Source of the DNA: Aquimarina longa SW024
GTDB lineage: Bacteria > Bacteroidota > Bacteroidia > Flavobacteriales > Flavobacteriaceae
Direction: 5' to 3'
DNA: 64,000 nucleotides
NCBI RefSeq assembly: GCF_001401755.1
Contig: NZ_AVQK01000030.1
Location: 1-64,000, forward strand
Within the stretch, counting starts at the first letter, position 1. Every line of letters starts with the position of its first letter. The translations under genes and the position numbers were made by a program. The notes under the pieces were generated by a model. The model searched no databases. It was not told where the DNA came from and saw only the letters and a list, made by a program, of their open reading frames with translations. Shown piece after piece: positions 1-8,501 of this stretch.

Positions 1-15
1 TTTGAGAAAACTTAA

Positions 16-927
16 ATGGAAGGAATAGGAAACACACCACTTGTCAAACTAAAACACCTTACAGATTCTAATTCTGCGGATATTTATGTGAAGGTTGAAG
101 GAGCAAATCCTACTGGAAGCATGAAAGATCGAATGGCACTAGCTATGATTGAAGGTGCTGAAAGAAGAGACGAATTAAAACCTGGCGGAACTGTAGTTGA
201 CTATACAGGTGGAAGTACTGGTAGTTCTTTGGCAATGATATGTTCTGCAAAAGGTTATAAAGCACACTTTGTTTCTTCAGACGCTTTTGCTGAGGAAAAA
301 TTGCAAACTATGAGAGCATTTGGAGCAGAACTTGAACTGATTCCAAGCGAAAATGGAAAAATAACAGCTAGGATTATTGATAAAGCACTCGAAAGAATTA
401 GAGAAATTGCAAAACAACCAAATACCTTTTATACTGACCAATTTAAAAACATAGACAATCGTAATGCTTACCATAAAATGGCTTACGAAATAATGGATGT
501 TTTAGGAAAAAATATTGACGAATTTATAACTGGTGTAGGTACTGGAGGATGCTTTTCTGGAAACGCAGAGATATTCAAAAAAGAAATTTCAGGAATTAGA
601 TGTATTCCAATAGAACCTTTTAATGTAAGAACATTATCTGGTGGAGATACGTCAGGAACACATAGACTTGATGGAATGGGAGCTGGATTTATTCCAGAAA
701 TTTGTCGCTTGGATTTAGCAGATGAAATAATTTCTGTAAAAGATGAAGATGCATATGAAACAGCTAGAAAATTAGCAAGAATTGAAGGTGTTTTTGGTGG
801 AACTACATCTGGCTCCAACGTTTGGGCTGCTTTACAAAGAGCGAAAATAATTGGGAAAGGAAAAACAATTGTAACTGTTATTTGCGATTCAGGATTAAAG
901 TACTTAAACGGAGATTTGTATAAATAA
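16..927 (+). CDS. Cysteine synthase / cystathionine beta-synthase family PLP enzyme
   Basis: A 303-residue fold-type II PLP enzyme of the O-acetylserine sulfhydrylase (CysK/CysM) family, which performs beta-replacement on activated serine to make cysteine or an analogue in the cytosol. The N-terminal IGNTPLVKL signature is followed by NPTGSMKDR, where Lys37 should bind PLP. The substrate loop is TGGSTGSS (about residues 64-71) and the phosphate loop GVGTGGCFSG (about 173-182). Length is normal for the family. An in-frame stop lies directly before the ATG, so this start is the first possible. It is the first cargo gene of the repeat-separated array and is followed by a palindromic repeat broken by an IS1182 element. 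Physiological substrate unknown. Confidence 0.88.
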   Translation: MEGIGNTPLVKLKHLTDSNSADIYVKVEGANPTGSMKDRMALAMIEGAERRDELKPGGTVVDYTGGSTGSSLAMICSAKGYKAHFVSSDAFAEEKLQTMRAFGAELELIPSENGKITARIIDKALERIREIAKQPNTFYTDQFKNIDNRNAYHKMAYEIMDVLGKNIDEFITGVGTGGCFSGNAEIFKKEISGIRCIPIEPFNVRTLSGGDTSGTHRLDGMGAGFIPEICRLDLADEIISVKDEDAYETARKLARIEGVFGGTTSGSNVWAALQRAKIIGKGKTIVTVICDSGLKYLNGDLYK

Positions 928-984
928 AAACGTTTTACAACAGTGGTAACCGTTGCACAACCCTATAATTTCACGAAAAATGAC

Positions 985-1019
985 TTTAAATAAGCCTTTT
1001 TAAGAGGCTTGTTTTTTTA
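985..1019 (+). terminator. Hairpin terminator in IS1182 left end
   Basis: Stem AAGCCTTTTTAAGAGGCTT followed by a run of seven T on the + strand. It lies inside the IS end and would stop transcription entering from the upstream PLP gene. A related hairpin is kept in the two deleted copies near 9145 and 11530. Confidence 0.55.
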
Positions 1020-2591
1020 GTAATTGTAAACTGTTTTTAATTTAGAGTGGCTTAAAAAGTAATATATAAAGCCTATGAACATCAATTTTATTAAAAACAA
1101 TGTATTTATGGTTTTAGCTTTACTTTTCATAGTCTTTTTTATAAATTTTAAATACTTTTTCAAATTATAAGCCATTGCGGATACATGCATCACCTTATTT
1201 GCTTGCTTGATTCCTAATGTATTTATTTTTCGAAGTCCCATAAACTGGGTTAATGTCCCAAAAACAGGCTCTACAGTACTTTGCCGTTTACCTTTCATAT
1301 AACCACCTTGTTTACTATTTACTCGTTTGTTATTACGTTCATATTCTTCTTGGTAATAGGTAACACTAAACTTTTTCTCTTTTGCTGTTTTCCCTAAGCA
1401 TTGGTTCTTTATAGGACAGGTTTTACATAGTTTACTTGATCCTCGATATTCTTTCTTCTTTGTTTGTGTTCTATAATCTAAAAATACTTTTTTAAATGGA
1501 ATGATTTTCCCTTTTGGACATTGATAATAATCTTCTTTTTTATGATAAATAAAACCTTCTGGTCCGCCTTTGTAAGTTCCATGAGGTGGTATAAAACTGG
1601 TGATGCCTTTTTTTTCTAAATAAGCATATACCTCACCACTACTATACCCTGTATCGGCTATGCAGTTTTCTAATAAAAAACCAGAGCGCCATAATCGTTT
1701 ATACAAACGGTTTATAATATCTTCTAAACATAGACTGTCTTTTTTATCGGCATGATAAGCTTGTATATCAGTAATCACATGATTTGCTGTATCTACACTA
1801 AGTTGACTACTATAATTTAATTTTCGTGCCTTACCTGGTTTTACACTAATTCGTGCATCTGGATCCGTAGGACTGTAATGTGTTTTATTACTGGTGTAAC
1901 GACTTCCTTTATTATTGGCACCCGGACGATGATTTTGGTCTTTTTTCCATTTTTTATTTCGTGATACAATACTATCTAATCCCTGTTTATTGGCACTTAG
2001 TGTCCTTTGTTCTTTGGTAGTTTCATCTTGCTTTGCCTTTCTAAAAACTTCTTTATCTCGGTTGCTTATATGACCAATGGAAGCTAAATGAGATGCTAAA
2101 TCTTCTTTGGGAACTTTTAACTCCAAACTATCCATACTAGCATTGGCTTTTATTGGTGCTGAATCAATTGCTTGAGTATGTCCACTTACCATACCATTTT
2201 CTACGCACATTTCTAATACTTTGGTAAAAACAGTTTCAAAAACGGACTCTGGAAATAGTTGACGAGTACGACTAAAGGTAGAATGCCAAGGGAGTTTTTC
2301 ATCGATATCGTAATCTAAAAAATATAACAAATCTAAACGCATACTACAATGAGAAATCAGTTTACGATCGCTGATAATATTTTCTAAGTAACCGATTAAA
2401 CTGAGCTTAAAAAACACGATAGGGTCTATACTTTTTTGTCCGCTTTTACCATAGTAACATGCCGTTTCTTTATATAAAAATTCTAATTGGAGTATGTCTT
2501 TTAATCGTCTGTAAAAATTAGCTTCGGGTACATGATCGCTTAAGCGAAAACTATTAAATAACTTCTCTTGGTATATTTTAATGCCTTGCAT
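1017..2591 (-). CDS. IS1182-family transposase
   Basis: About 524 residues. The N-terminus (QGIKIYQEKLF, then a helical domain with GKSGQKSIDPIVFFKL) and the central DDE region (AIDSAPIKANAS, ADTGYSS, VEPVFGTLTQF) fit the IS1182 branch of IS5-like DDE transposases. A cysteine-rich insert (LCKTCPIKNQCLG, about residues 390-402) is usual in this family. ATG at 2591 is preferred over a TTG one codon earlier. The C-terminus carries an extra tail of about 40 residues rich in hydrophobic residues that overlaps the left end of the element. No frameshift is seen, so the copy may be active. Fragments of related transposases lie near 9430, 11700 and 44900. Confidence 0.93.
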   Translation of the reverse strand: MQGIKIYQEKLFNSFRLSDHVPEANFYRRLKDILQLEFLYKETACYYGKSGQKSIDPIVFFKLSLIGYLENIISDRKLISHCSMRLDLLYFLDYDIDEKLPWHSTFSRTRQLFPESVFETVFTKVLEMCVENGMVSGHTQAIDSAPIKANASMDSLELKVPKEDLASHLASIGHISNRDKEVFRKAKQDETTKEQRTLSANKQGLDSIVSRNKKWKKDQNHRPGANNKGSRYTSNKTHYSPTDPDARISVKPGKARKLNYSSQLSVDTANHVITDIQAYHADKKDSLCLEDIINRLYKRLWRSGFLLENCIADTGYSSGEVYAYLEKKGITSFIPPHGTYKGGPEGFIYHKKEDYYQCPKGKIIPFKKVFLDYRTQTKKKEYRGSSKLCKTCPIKNQCLGKTAKEKKFSVTYYQEEYERNNKRVNSKQGGYMKGKRQSTVEPVFGTLTQFMGLRKINTLGIKQANKVMHVSAMAYNLKKYLKFIKKTMKSKAKTINTLFLIKLMFIGFIYYFLSHSKLKTVYNY

Positions 2592-2664
2592 CAATAAAAA
2601 TAAGAAACCTATTAAATCTCAACTCTATTCTAATCTTATTTTTTTGTTAACTTGTGCAACAGAC

Positions 2665-2796
2665 ACAACGGCTATAAGTAATTGCTTGTTCTCGCCAACT
2701 TTGGAAATTTCTGCGGAATTTCCAATTTGGTACGTACTTGCAAAAGTTGGTGCTAACCCACGCACATACTCATAGCCGAGACCGTTACCAGTAATT
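2665..2796 (+). repeat. Cassette palindrome, type A (right part; left part at 929-945)
   Basis: Imperfect palindrome. The outer pair is GGCTAT with ATAGCC, then CCAACTTT with AAAGTTGG, and an inner hairpin TTGGAAATT/AATTTCC around TCTGCGG. It opens with ACAACGGCTATAAGTAATTGC and closes with GAGACCGTTACC. It belongs to the family of repeats that separate genes in the first 17 kb. The IS1182 copy sits at its 5' edge. Confidence 0.7.
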
Positions 2797-2799
2797 ATA

Positions 2800-3359
2800 A
2801 TGACATCAGAAAATTAAATCTTAAATTGGCTAAGAATTGGAATATCTCAATCACCTTTTAGTCTAAATGAAATATTCTATCTAGACAAAAAAAATGATGA
2901 ATTCTTTTCTGTTTTAGCTGCTGATTATTTTATGTTTGATGATAATTTTGAAGTAGCAAAAAATACTACCACAACTTATTCGCAACAAAATCAGAACAGT
3001 CTTGTAAGTCGTATACAAAGGATAGAAAATGATGATAATGAAATAATTGAAATTCCAAAGTTGTCATATAATGAGAGAAAAAAATATTGATTGAATTCCT
3101 TAATTCAATTAACGATGGACAAGAAAAGGAAAAAATTGTAAATCTATATTTAAATGAAGACAGAACAATTTTCAATCTAAAATTTGAAATTAAGGCTATT
3201 ATTCATTCTTATTATATGTCAATTGGAGTTCAAGAAAAGTTTAAAAAACTGAATTCGAATTTGGACGCAAAACAGGATAGTTTGAAATTGCAAAAAAAAT
3301 ATTTCGAAAAAGAAATAAAAAAAGATAAACGAATTATAGACAGTTTAAAGAATAATTAA
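2800..3359 (+). pseudogene. Broken gene of unknown function (nonsense plus frameshift)
   Basis: Reading from ATG 2800 gives MTSEN, then a TAA stop at 2815-2817. The same frame then runs open for about 90 codons (LRIGISQSPFSLNE onwards) to a stop at 3088-3090. A frame change at the seven-A tract around 3078-3084 continues smoothly into an open frame (IEFLNSINDGQEKEKIVNLY) ending at 3359. The joined product would be about 185 residues, soluble and helical in the second half. I do not recognise the family. It occupies one cassette between two palindromic repeats, so it is a decayed cargo gene. Confidence 0.6.
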
Positions 3360-3360
3360 C

Positions 3361-3540
3361 TGGCTACAATGCGATATATGTATCATAGCAGCAAAGTGAT
3401 GAATCGAAAGGTTGTTGTATTTTTGGTAAGGCGCAATACTTGCAAAAAGTAAAAGTTAGCAACCAATGCGCAAGAAAAACCGGAAAATAGGGTAACATTT
3501 TGCTCTGCTACAACACATACAAGAAACGTTGTAAACAATT
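3361..3540 (+). repeat. Cassette palindrome, type B copy 1
   Basis: About 180 bp. The 5' part has AGCAGCAAAGTGATGAATCG and the 3' part ATTTTGCTCTGCTAC, complementary apart from small bulges; internal GGTTG and GCAACC also pair. It ends in AAACGTTGTAAACAATT directly before the next gene. Close copies lie at 3974-4153 and 9641-9813. Confidence 0.75.
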
Positions 3541-3556
3541 TTAACGAAATAAATAA

Positions 3557-3970
3557 ATGCATAAATTAAAACTCCCCATAGCTTTTCTAACTGGGATTTT
3601 CATTCTAATTTCTTGTTCCAATGACGATTCGGACAATAACAATGATATAATAATTGGAAAATGGAAAGCAATTGAAAAATATGAATCTAATCAAATAATT
3701 GATTTGGAAATTTGTAAATCATTTATCTATGTTGAGTACAAAGCTGATAACTGGATAGAAGGAGGTAGGATAATATCTGACAATTTCCCTGAAGAATGTC
3801 AAAACATCCTATTTGAATTAGGGTGGAATTGGAAAAATTTGGGAGATAATAAATACCAAATTCGTTATTTAGAAGAACGAGGACAAATATTTACTTTCTA
3901 TAAAAATGGTGCGAATCTAGTAGAAGAAAACCCAGATGGAATTACCAAAATAATTTATGAGCCGTATTAA
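3557..3970 (+). CDS. Small lipoprotein, lipocalin-like
   Basis: A 137-residue predicted lipoprotein. The signal peptide is followed by a lipobox ending ILISCSNDD with Cys at about residue 20, then an acidic Asp/Asn linker. The rest begins IIGKWKAIEKYES, a pattern seen in the small lipocalin-like domains (about 100 residues, GxW motif near the start) common in Bacteroidota; the assignment is by pattern only. It would sit in the outer membrane or periplasm. The gene is alone between two type B palindromes, so it is a one-gene cassette. Its function is not known. Confidence 0.7.
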   Translation: MHKLKLPIAFLTGIFILISCSNDDSDNNNDIIIGKWKAIEKYESNQIIDLEICKSFIYVEYKADNWIEGGRIISDNFPEECQNILFELGWNWKNLGDNKYQIRYLEERGQIFTFYKNGANLVEENPDGITKIIYEPY

Positions 3971-3973
3971 AAA

Positions 3974-4153
3974 CCGTTTACAACACCAAGTATGATGTCA
4001 TAGTAGCTAAGGGATAAATCAAAAGGTTATTGTATTTTTGGTAAGGCACAATACTTGCAAAAAGTTAAAATTAGCAATCAATGCGCAGAAAAATCGAAAA
4101 TTAGGGTAACATTTTGCCCAGCTACGACACATATATTAAACGTTATAAGCAAT
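3974..4153 (+). repeat. Cassette palindrome, type B copy 2
   Basis: Closely similar to 3361-3540 along its whole length, with the shared internal stretch TTGTATTTTTGGTAAGG. It ends AAACGTTATAAGCAAT, where an IS110 element begins. Confidence 0.75.
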
Positions 4154-4394
4154 CCCTCATAGCTCCGAAAACCCTTTAGTACTATGCTAACGAAGTCTTA
4201 TTTTTACACTCTAAATAATTTAAGCTCTTTGTAAGGCCGTTTTTTAAAGTGTTGCTACTTTGTGTAAGCACGTGCGCAATCCTGGTTGAAATGTTTGCCA
4301 TTTAGTACATTGGCGGCCTAAATCTTAGGACCCCGTTCAGAATATTTCTTTTTGCCTAAAGCACATTTCCTTAGAGCTTTTAAAATCGTAAGTT
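4153..4394 (+). ncRNA. Candidate IS110 bridge RNA region, copy 1
   Basis: The 240-nt leader between the left IS end and the transposase ATG has no open reading frame and is identical in both IS110 copies. In IS110 elements of known mechanism the long non-coding end encodes a structured bridge RNA with target-binding and donor-binding loops. Position and length fit that role. The RNA itself and its loops are inferred; I have not folded it. Confidence 0.4.
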
Positions 4395-5750
4395 ATGGAA
4401 CAACAAATGACATTAGAAATCGTAAACAAAAATGCTGCTGGTATTGATATTGGTAGTCGTAGTCATTGGGTAGCCGTCGGTCAAAAAAAGTCTGATATTA
4501 AAGAATTTGGAGTATATAATGAAGATTTATACGCTCTAGCAGATTGGCTTAGAGAACATAAGATTACCTCAGTAGCTATGGAAAGTACAGGTAATTATTG
4601 GCAAAACTTACACGCTGTTTTAATTGCCAATGGATTTGAAGTTACTCTTTGTAATGGAAAGTTTACCAAAAATATAAAAGGAAAAAAGACAGATGTAATT
4701 GATTGCCAATGGATACAAAAATTGCATGCTTTGGGATTACTTTCTTCAAGCTTCTTACCCGATGAAGACACAGAAATATTAAGAACTTTTACCAGACATC
4801 GTTTAAACCTAATCCAGCAAGCTGCTGCTTCATCAAAAAAAATGCAAAAATATCTAAGGCTTATGAATATAAGATTAGATGTTGTAGTGAAAGATATTGT
4901 AGGACTTACAGGATTGAAAATTATTACAGCTATTTGTTTGGGAGAAACAGATCCTAAAAAACTAGCTAGTTTAAGACATTATAACTGTAGAAAAAGTGAA
5001 GAAGAAATAGCTAAAGCTTTACACACAAACCGAAGAAATGATTATTTGTACGCATTAAATGATGAATTGGATACATATAACTATTTACAAGAAAAAATTA
5101 GAAAATGTGATGATCAAATAGCTTTGAAAATTGATGACATCATTGGTAAAGATCCTGAAAAAAAAGAGCATCATATAGATAAGAAAAAGCATAAAAGAAT
5201 CAATAAAAACACTCCAAAAAATATTGATATCAATCTTAAATCTTATCAAATCTTCAAAGGAATAGATTTATTAGCAATAGAAGGAACGAGTTACAATACA
5301 GCACTCACCATAATGAGTGAAATTGGATATGAAGGTATTCATAAGTTTAAAACAGCTAAACATTTTACATCTTGGCTCAGATTAGCCCCTAATAACAAAG
5401 TAAGTGGAGGAAAAGTATTATCCAGTAAAATAGGTAAAGGAAGTAGTAGACTCAAAATAGCTCTAAGAAATGCTGCAAATGCGATTGGAAATTTAAAAGA
5501 TAGTACTCCGCTTAGAGATTTTTTCCACAGAATAAATTTTAGAAAAGGAAGAGTCTCAGCTATTACAGCAACTGCTAGAAAACTTGCTATAATTATCTGG
5601 AATATGATTGTCAAGGCTAAACCATATCAAAATCCAGAAGGATACTTATACCTTGACCAAAAAAGAAAACTTGGACTCGTCAAAAGAATTAAAAAACAAA
5701 TTGATAAATTTGACATCAAACCAGAAGATCTTGAATTTAAAACTCCCTGA
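4395..5750 (+). CDS. IS110-family transposase, copy 1
   Basis: A 451-residue DEDD recombinase. The N-terminal RuvC-like domain shows GIDIGSRSHWVAVG (first Asp, about residue 18), VAMESTGNYW (Glu) and GKKTDVIDCQWIQKL (paired Asp). The C-terminal Transposase_20 region shows AIEGTSYNTALTIMSEIG and SGGKVLSSKIGKGSSRLK, the latter holding the expected catalytic serine. A charged linker (about residues 250-280, HHIDKKKHKRINKN) joins the two. Intact, and identical in protein to the copy at 13545. Confidence 0.95.
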   Translation: MEQQMTLEIVNKNAAGIDIGSRSHWVAVGQKKSDIKEFGVYNEDLYALADWLREHKITSVAMESTGNYWQNLHAVLIANGFEVTLCNGKFTKNIKGKKTDVIDCQWIQKLHALGLLSSSFLPDEDTEILRTFTRHRLNLIQQAAASSKKMQKYLRLMNIRLDVVVKDIVGLTGLKIITAICLGETDPKKLASLRHYNCRKSEEEIAKALHTNRRNDYLYALNDELDTYNYLQEKIRKCDDQIALKIDDIIGKDPEKKEHHIDKKKHKRINKNTPKNIDINLKSYQIFKGIDLLAIEGTSYNTALTIMSEIGYEGIHKFKTAKHFTSWLRLAPNNKVSGGKVLSSKIGKGSSRLKIALRNAANAIGNLKDSTPLRDFFHRINFRKGRVSAITATARKLAIIIWNMIVKAKPYQNPEGYLYLDQKRKLGLVKRIKKQIDKFDIKPEDLEFKTP

Positions 5751-5812
5751 TTTTCAATAAGTAAAATTGACGTTAGTCAGAATTCAAAATAATCAAAAAA
5801 ACTAAAAACAAA

Positions 5813-6418
5813 ATGAAAGAAACAATTTTCACATTTATGCTAGGAATTAGTTTAGTTACTTTAGGCCAAAATCATATAATCAATGAACCTCTATTAGTTC
5901 AAAGTTCAGGCGACGCAATAGCTTCTTTTAAGACATTAGATAATAATTGGCTTTATACACAATGGTTAAATAGTTCAAATCAAAGAAAAGCTTATATAGG
6001 TTTCAATCCTGACCTTACAAATTTCAGATTAAATTTAGAAAATGGGGCAGATAGATTTACTATAAATGGAGGAAATGTAGGCATTGGAACTTATAACCCC
6101 GGTTCTTGGAAATTAGCTGTCAATGGAAATATAAGAGCAAAAGAAATAAAAGTAGAAACAGAGTGGTCTGATTTCGTTTTCTATGACAATTATAAATTAC
6201 CTACTCTTTTAGAAGTTGAAAATCATATAAAAGAAAAGGGGCATTTAAAAGATATTCCGAGTGCAAAAGAAGTTGTAGAAAATGGAATTTTTTTAGGAGA
6301 AATGGATTCTAAATTACTACAAAAGATAGAGGAATTAACGCTTTATACAATTCAACAACAAAAAGAAATTGAAGAATTAAAATCTCTTGTTGAAAAACTT
6401 CTAGAATCTAAAAAATAA
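5813..6418 (+). CDS. Secreted protein with GIG repeat and C-terminal coiled coil (tail-fibre/S74-like)
   Basis: 201 residues with an N-terminal signal peptide (cleavage near TLGQ). The middle holds NVGIGTYNPGSWKLAVNG. The end reads SDFVFYDNYKLPTLLEVENHI, then a Glu/Lys/Leu-rich coiled coil from about residue 165. This arrangement occurs in many secreted Bacteroidota proteins related to the region around phage tail-fibre S74 chaperones; the exact role is unknown. No autoprotease Ser-Lys dyad is evident. The gene lies directly behind IS110 copy 1 and before a short palindrome, and its start is only about 30 bp from the IS end, so expression may depend on the IS. Confidence 0.65.
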   Translation: MKETIFTFMLGISLVTLGQNHIINEPLLVQSSGDAIASFKTLDNNWLYTQWLNSSNQRKAYIGFNPDLTNFRLNLENGADRFTINGGNVGIGTYNPGSWKLAVNGNIRAKEIKVETEWSDFVFYDNYKLPTLLEVENHIKEKGHLKDIPSAKEVVENGIFLGEMDSKLLQKIEELTLYTIQQQKEIEELKSLVEKLLESKK

Positions 6419-6427
6419 AAAGCTTAA

Positions 6428-6492
6428 TAACGGCTCTTGTATAATGCATATGCTCCCTTCGAGATGCAAACGCACCATACAAGAGCCGTTAC
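6428..6492 (+). repeat. Short cassette palindrome, type C
   Basis: Perfect 12-bp arms TAACGGCTCTTG and CAAGAGCCGTTA separated by 41 nt, followed by CATTCATT. It has the same outer architecture as the longer palindromes (AAC...GTTA then CATT) but is only 65 bp long, close to the size of short integron attC sites. Confidence 0.65.
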
Positions 6493-6502
6493 ATTCATTA
6501 AA

Positions 6503-6715
6503 ACAAACATTTGAGCTTAAACAAAAAAATATCGGCTTCAGCAATTTTAGCATTAAAGGATGTTTTGGTAGCAATCTATTGGAGAAAAAAAGACCTTCGT
6601 CAATATTTATAGAGTTAACACTTGAAAACTCGTTAATTGTTTCAATGATTGATTGGAATGAGAATACCAAATACGAAAGTGTTTCCCGCTCTTTAATAGC
6701 GAAAAAAAAGAATGC
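6503..6715 (+). pseudogene. Degenerate gene fragment (IYWRKKDLR motif)
   Basis: One frame reads SASAILALKDVLVAIYWRKK, then DLRQYL and a stop near 6628. A neighbouring frame continues the same theme with LENSLIVSMIDWNENTKYES and VSRSLIAKK. The joined text resembles the N-terminal helical domain (IYW.k.dLR.fl...l..ldW) of certain Bacteroidota and mobile-element proteins whose role I cannot name with certainty. No start codon is visible. It fills the cassette position after the short palindrome, so it is read as a dead cargo gene. Confidence 0.4.
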
Positions 6716-6764
6716 TTATTTTTATTATTTTTTCAAAAAAAATTAATTCTAGAAAAACACTCAA

Positions 6765-7070
6765 ATGATATACTTAACACAACTGATATATGTAAATGAA
6801 GGAAAGGAAGAAATATTTCATGAATTTGAAGAATTAGCCATTCCTATTATTTCAAAATACAACGGACGGCTAACCTTACGAATCCGACCAAAAGAAAATA
6901 CGGTAATAGAGCACAACATTAAAATACCTTACGAAATTCATCTTGTTGAATTTACGAATCAAAAAGATTTTGATAATTTCAAAAAAGATGAGGAACGAAA
7001 GAGCTTTCTTCATCTGAAGAAACAATCTATTCAATCTACAATTTTGATTCAAGGAGTTAAAATCAATTAA
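6765..7070 (+). CDS. DUF1330-like small protein
   Basis: 101 residues, no signal peptide. The ferredoxin-like pattern (IYLTQLIYVNEGKEEIFHEF at the start, YEIHLVEFTNQKDFDNFKKD in the middle) fits the dimeric alpha/beta-barrel DUF1330 group. Members are small cytosolic proteins of unclear, sometimes enzymatic, role. The stop codon is 12 bp before the decarboxylase gene, so the two are probably co-transcribed and may act on related metabolites. Function unknown. Confidence 0.65.
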   Translation: MIYLTQLIYVNEGKEEIFHEFEELAIPIISKYNGRLTLRIRPKENTVIEHNIKIPYEIHLVEFTNQKDFDNFKKDEERKSFLHLKKQSIQSTILIQGVKIN

Positions 7071-7082
7071 ACAAAGCATATT

Positions 7083-8501
7083 ATGAATGATGTTCAGAAT
7101 AAAATGTTCTTAGAAATTAGAGATAAAGAACTATTTAACCAATCACAAAAATATGTCCTTGAGTATTTAGAAAATATTTTTGACCGAAATGTTTATCCAA
7201 CAGAAAAAGCCATCGAAAATTTATCGATATTTGATGAAGAACTACCTACTAGCTCTACAAGTGCTAAAAACGTAATAGAGCAGCTAAACACCTATGGTAA
7301 CCCTGCAACAACCGCAACATTAGGTGGCAGATATTTTGGATTTGTGTGTGGGAGTGCAGTTCCAGTAGGTTTAGCAGCTAAAAGCCTAGGGACTTATTGG
7401 GATCAAGCACCAGCAATGAACATCCTCTCACCTATCGGTAGTAAATTAGAATCTGTTGTAGAGAAATGGCTTATAGATTTATTTAATTTGCCTAAACATA
7501 CTTCTGCTGGGTTTGTAAGTGGAACATCTACAGCTAATTTATGTGGCTTGGCTGCTGCGAGATATCGTATCCTACAAAGGAACAATTGGAATATAAACGA
7601 AAAGGGACTTAGAAATTCACCTAAAATAAGAATTGTAACTAGTAAACAAGCACATTCCACGGTTTTAAAGGCAATTGGAATATTAGGTTTAGGAACAGAA
7701 AATATAGAATGGATAGATGTAGATAATCAAGGTAGAATCATACCTGAATTAATTCCTGAATTAGATGAAAATACTATTTTAATTCTTCAGGCAGGTAATG
7801 TAAACAGCGGAGCATTTGATGATTTTGAAAGTATATGTGAAAAAGCAAAAAAAAACAATACTTGGATTCATATTGATGGTGCATTCGGTTTGTGGGCTGA
7901 GGCTGTAGATAAATTGAACTATTTAACTAAAGGAATAGAGAATGCTACCTCTTGGGCTGTAGATGGACACAAAACATTAAATACACCTTACGATTGTGGA
8001 ATCGTACTGTGTGCAGACCAAGAAGCAATGACATCTGCACTACATATGTCTGGTAGTTATATTATAGAAAGTACCAAAAGAGATGGTATGTTTTATACAC
8101 CTGAAATGTCTCGAAGAGCTAGAATAATCGAATTATGGTCTATAATGAAGTACCTAGGGAAGAGCGGAATTGATGAAATGATTTTAACAATGCATCAAAG
8201 AGCCAAACAGTTTGCTGAAGAAATCGAAAAAATAAAAGGCTTCTACGTTGAAAATAACATTGTGTTTAATCAAGTTATTGTTAGATGTGACTCTGATAAA
8301 ATTACGGAACAAGTGTTAAGTAATATTCAAATGTTGAGAGAGTGTTGGTTAGGAGGATCGGTGTGGTTTGGCAAAAAAGTAATGCGAGTTAGTATATGCT
8401 CTTGGGCTACTACAAAAAATGATATAACTAAATCTGTGAAATCATTTGAAAAGGCGTTAAAAATGGAAATAACTAATGCCAACACGGTGTATAAGCAATA
8501 G
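7083..8501 (+). CDS. Group II PLP-dependent amino-acid decarboxylase
   Basis: 472 residues. It belongs to the glutamate/aromatic-amino-acid decarboxylase family: an N-terminal swap domain, GFVSGTSTANLCGLAAARY (cofactor phosphate loop), SKQAHSTVLKAIGILGLG, IHIDGAFGLWAE (Asp pairing with PLP nitrogen) and WAVDGHKTLNTPYDCG with the PLP lysine. It removes CO2 from an amino acid to give an amine; the substrate cannot be read from sequence. It follows the DUF1330-like gene by 12 bp. The last residues, TNANTVYKQ, and the stop codon lie inside the following palindromic repeat, so the repeat supplies the C-terminus. Confidence 0.88.
   Translation: MNDVQNKMFLEIRDKELFNQSQKYVLEYLENIFDRNVYPTEKAIENLSIFDEELPTSSTSAKNVIEQLNTYGNPATTATLGGRYFGFVCGSAVPVGLAAKSLGTYWDQAPAMNILSPIGSKLESVVEKWLIDLFNLPKHTSAGFVSGTSTANLCGLAAARYRILQRNNWNINEKGLRNSPKIRIVTSKQAHSTVLKAIGILGLGTENIEWIDVDNQGRIIPELIPELDENTILILQAGNVNSGAFDDFESICEKAKKNNTWIHIDGAFGLWAEAVDKLNYLTKGIENATSWAVDGHKTLNTPYDCGIVLCADQEAMTSALHMSGSYIIESTKRDGMFYTPEMSRRARIIELWSIMKYLGKSGIDEMILTMHQRAKQFAEEIEKIKGFYVENNIVFNQVIVRCDSDKITEQVLSNIQMLRECWLGGSVWFGKKVMRVSICSWATTKNDITKSVKSFEKALKMEITNANTVYKQ

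Larger units (their letters stand above)
946..2664 (-). mobile_element. IS1182-family insertion sequence, complete
   Basis: The element ends share an imperfect terminal repeat: GTaaccGTTGCACAA on the left and, as reverse complement, GTctGTTGCACAA on the right. It carries one intact transposase on the minus strand. Flanks are acagtg (940-945) and acaacg (2665-2670), matching at four of six positions, so the target duplication is decayed or one flank has recombined. The left end carries a hairpin with a T-run that could insulate the element from upstream transcription. The insertion splits a cassette palindrome; its right part resumes at 2665. Confidence 0.8.
4153..5780 (+). mobile_element. IS110-family insertion sequence, copy 1
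   Basis: Identity with the second copy (13303-14930) runs from GCAAT at 4149 to CAGAA at 5782, with one silent difference seen (C4477 against G13627). An AA dinucleotide at 4151-4152 and 5781-5782 flanks the element and is the probable recombination core. The left non-coding end is about 240 nt and the right about 30 nt. That asymmetry is typical of IS110 elements that encode a bridge RNA in the left end. There are no terminal inverted repeats or target duplication beyond the core. Confidence 0.82.

Noticed and set aside
483..818. Minus-strand frame opposite the PLP enzyme gene, and similar long antisense frames (for example 5339-5614, 21410-21835, 48039-48638)
   Set aside because: They lie wholly inside well-supported genes on the other strand and show no protein-like motifs.
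5813..6418. Phage tail-fibre gene indicating a prophage
   Set aside because: It has a signal peptide and no phage genes around it; such proteins are common secreted proteins in Bacteroidota.
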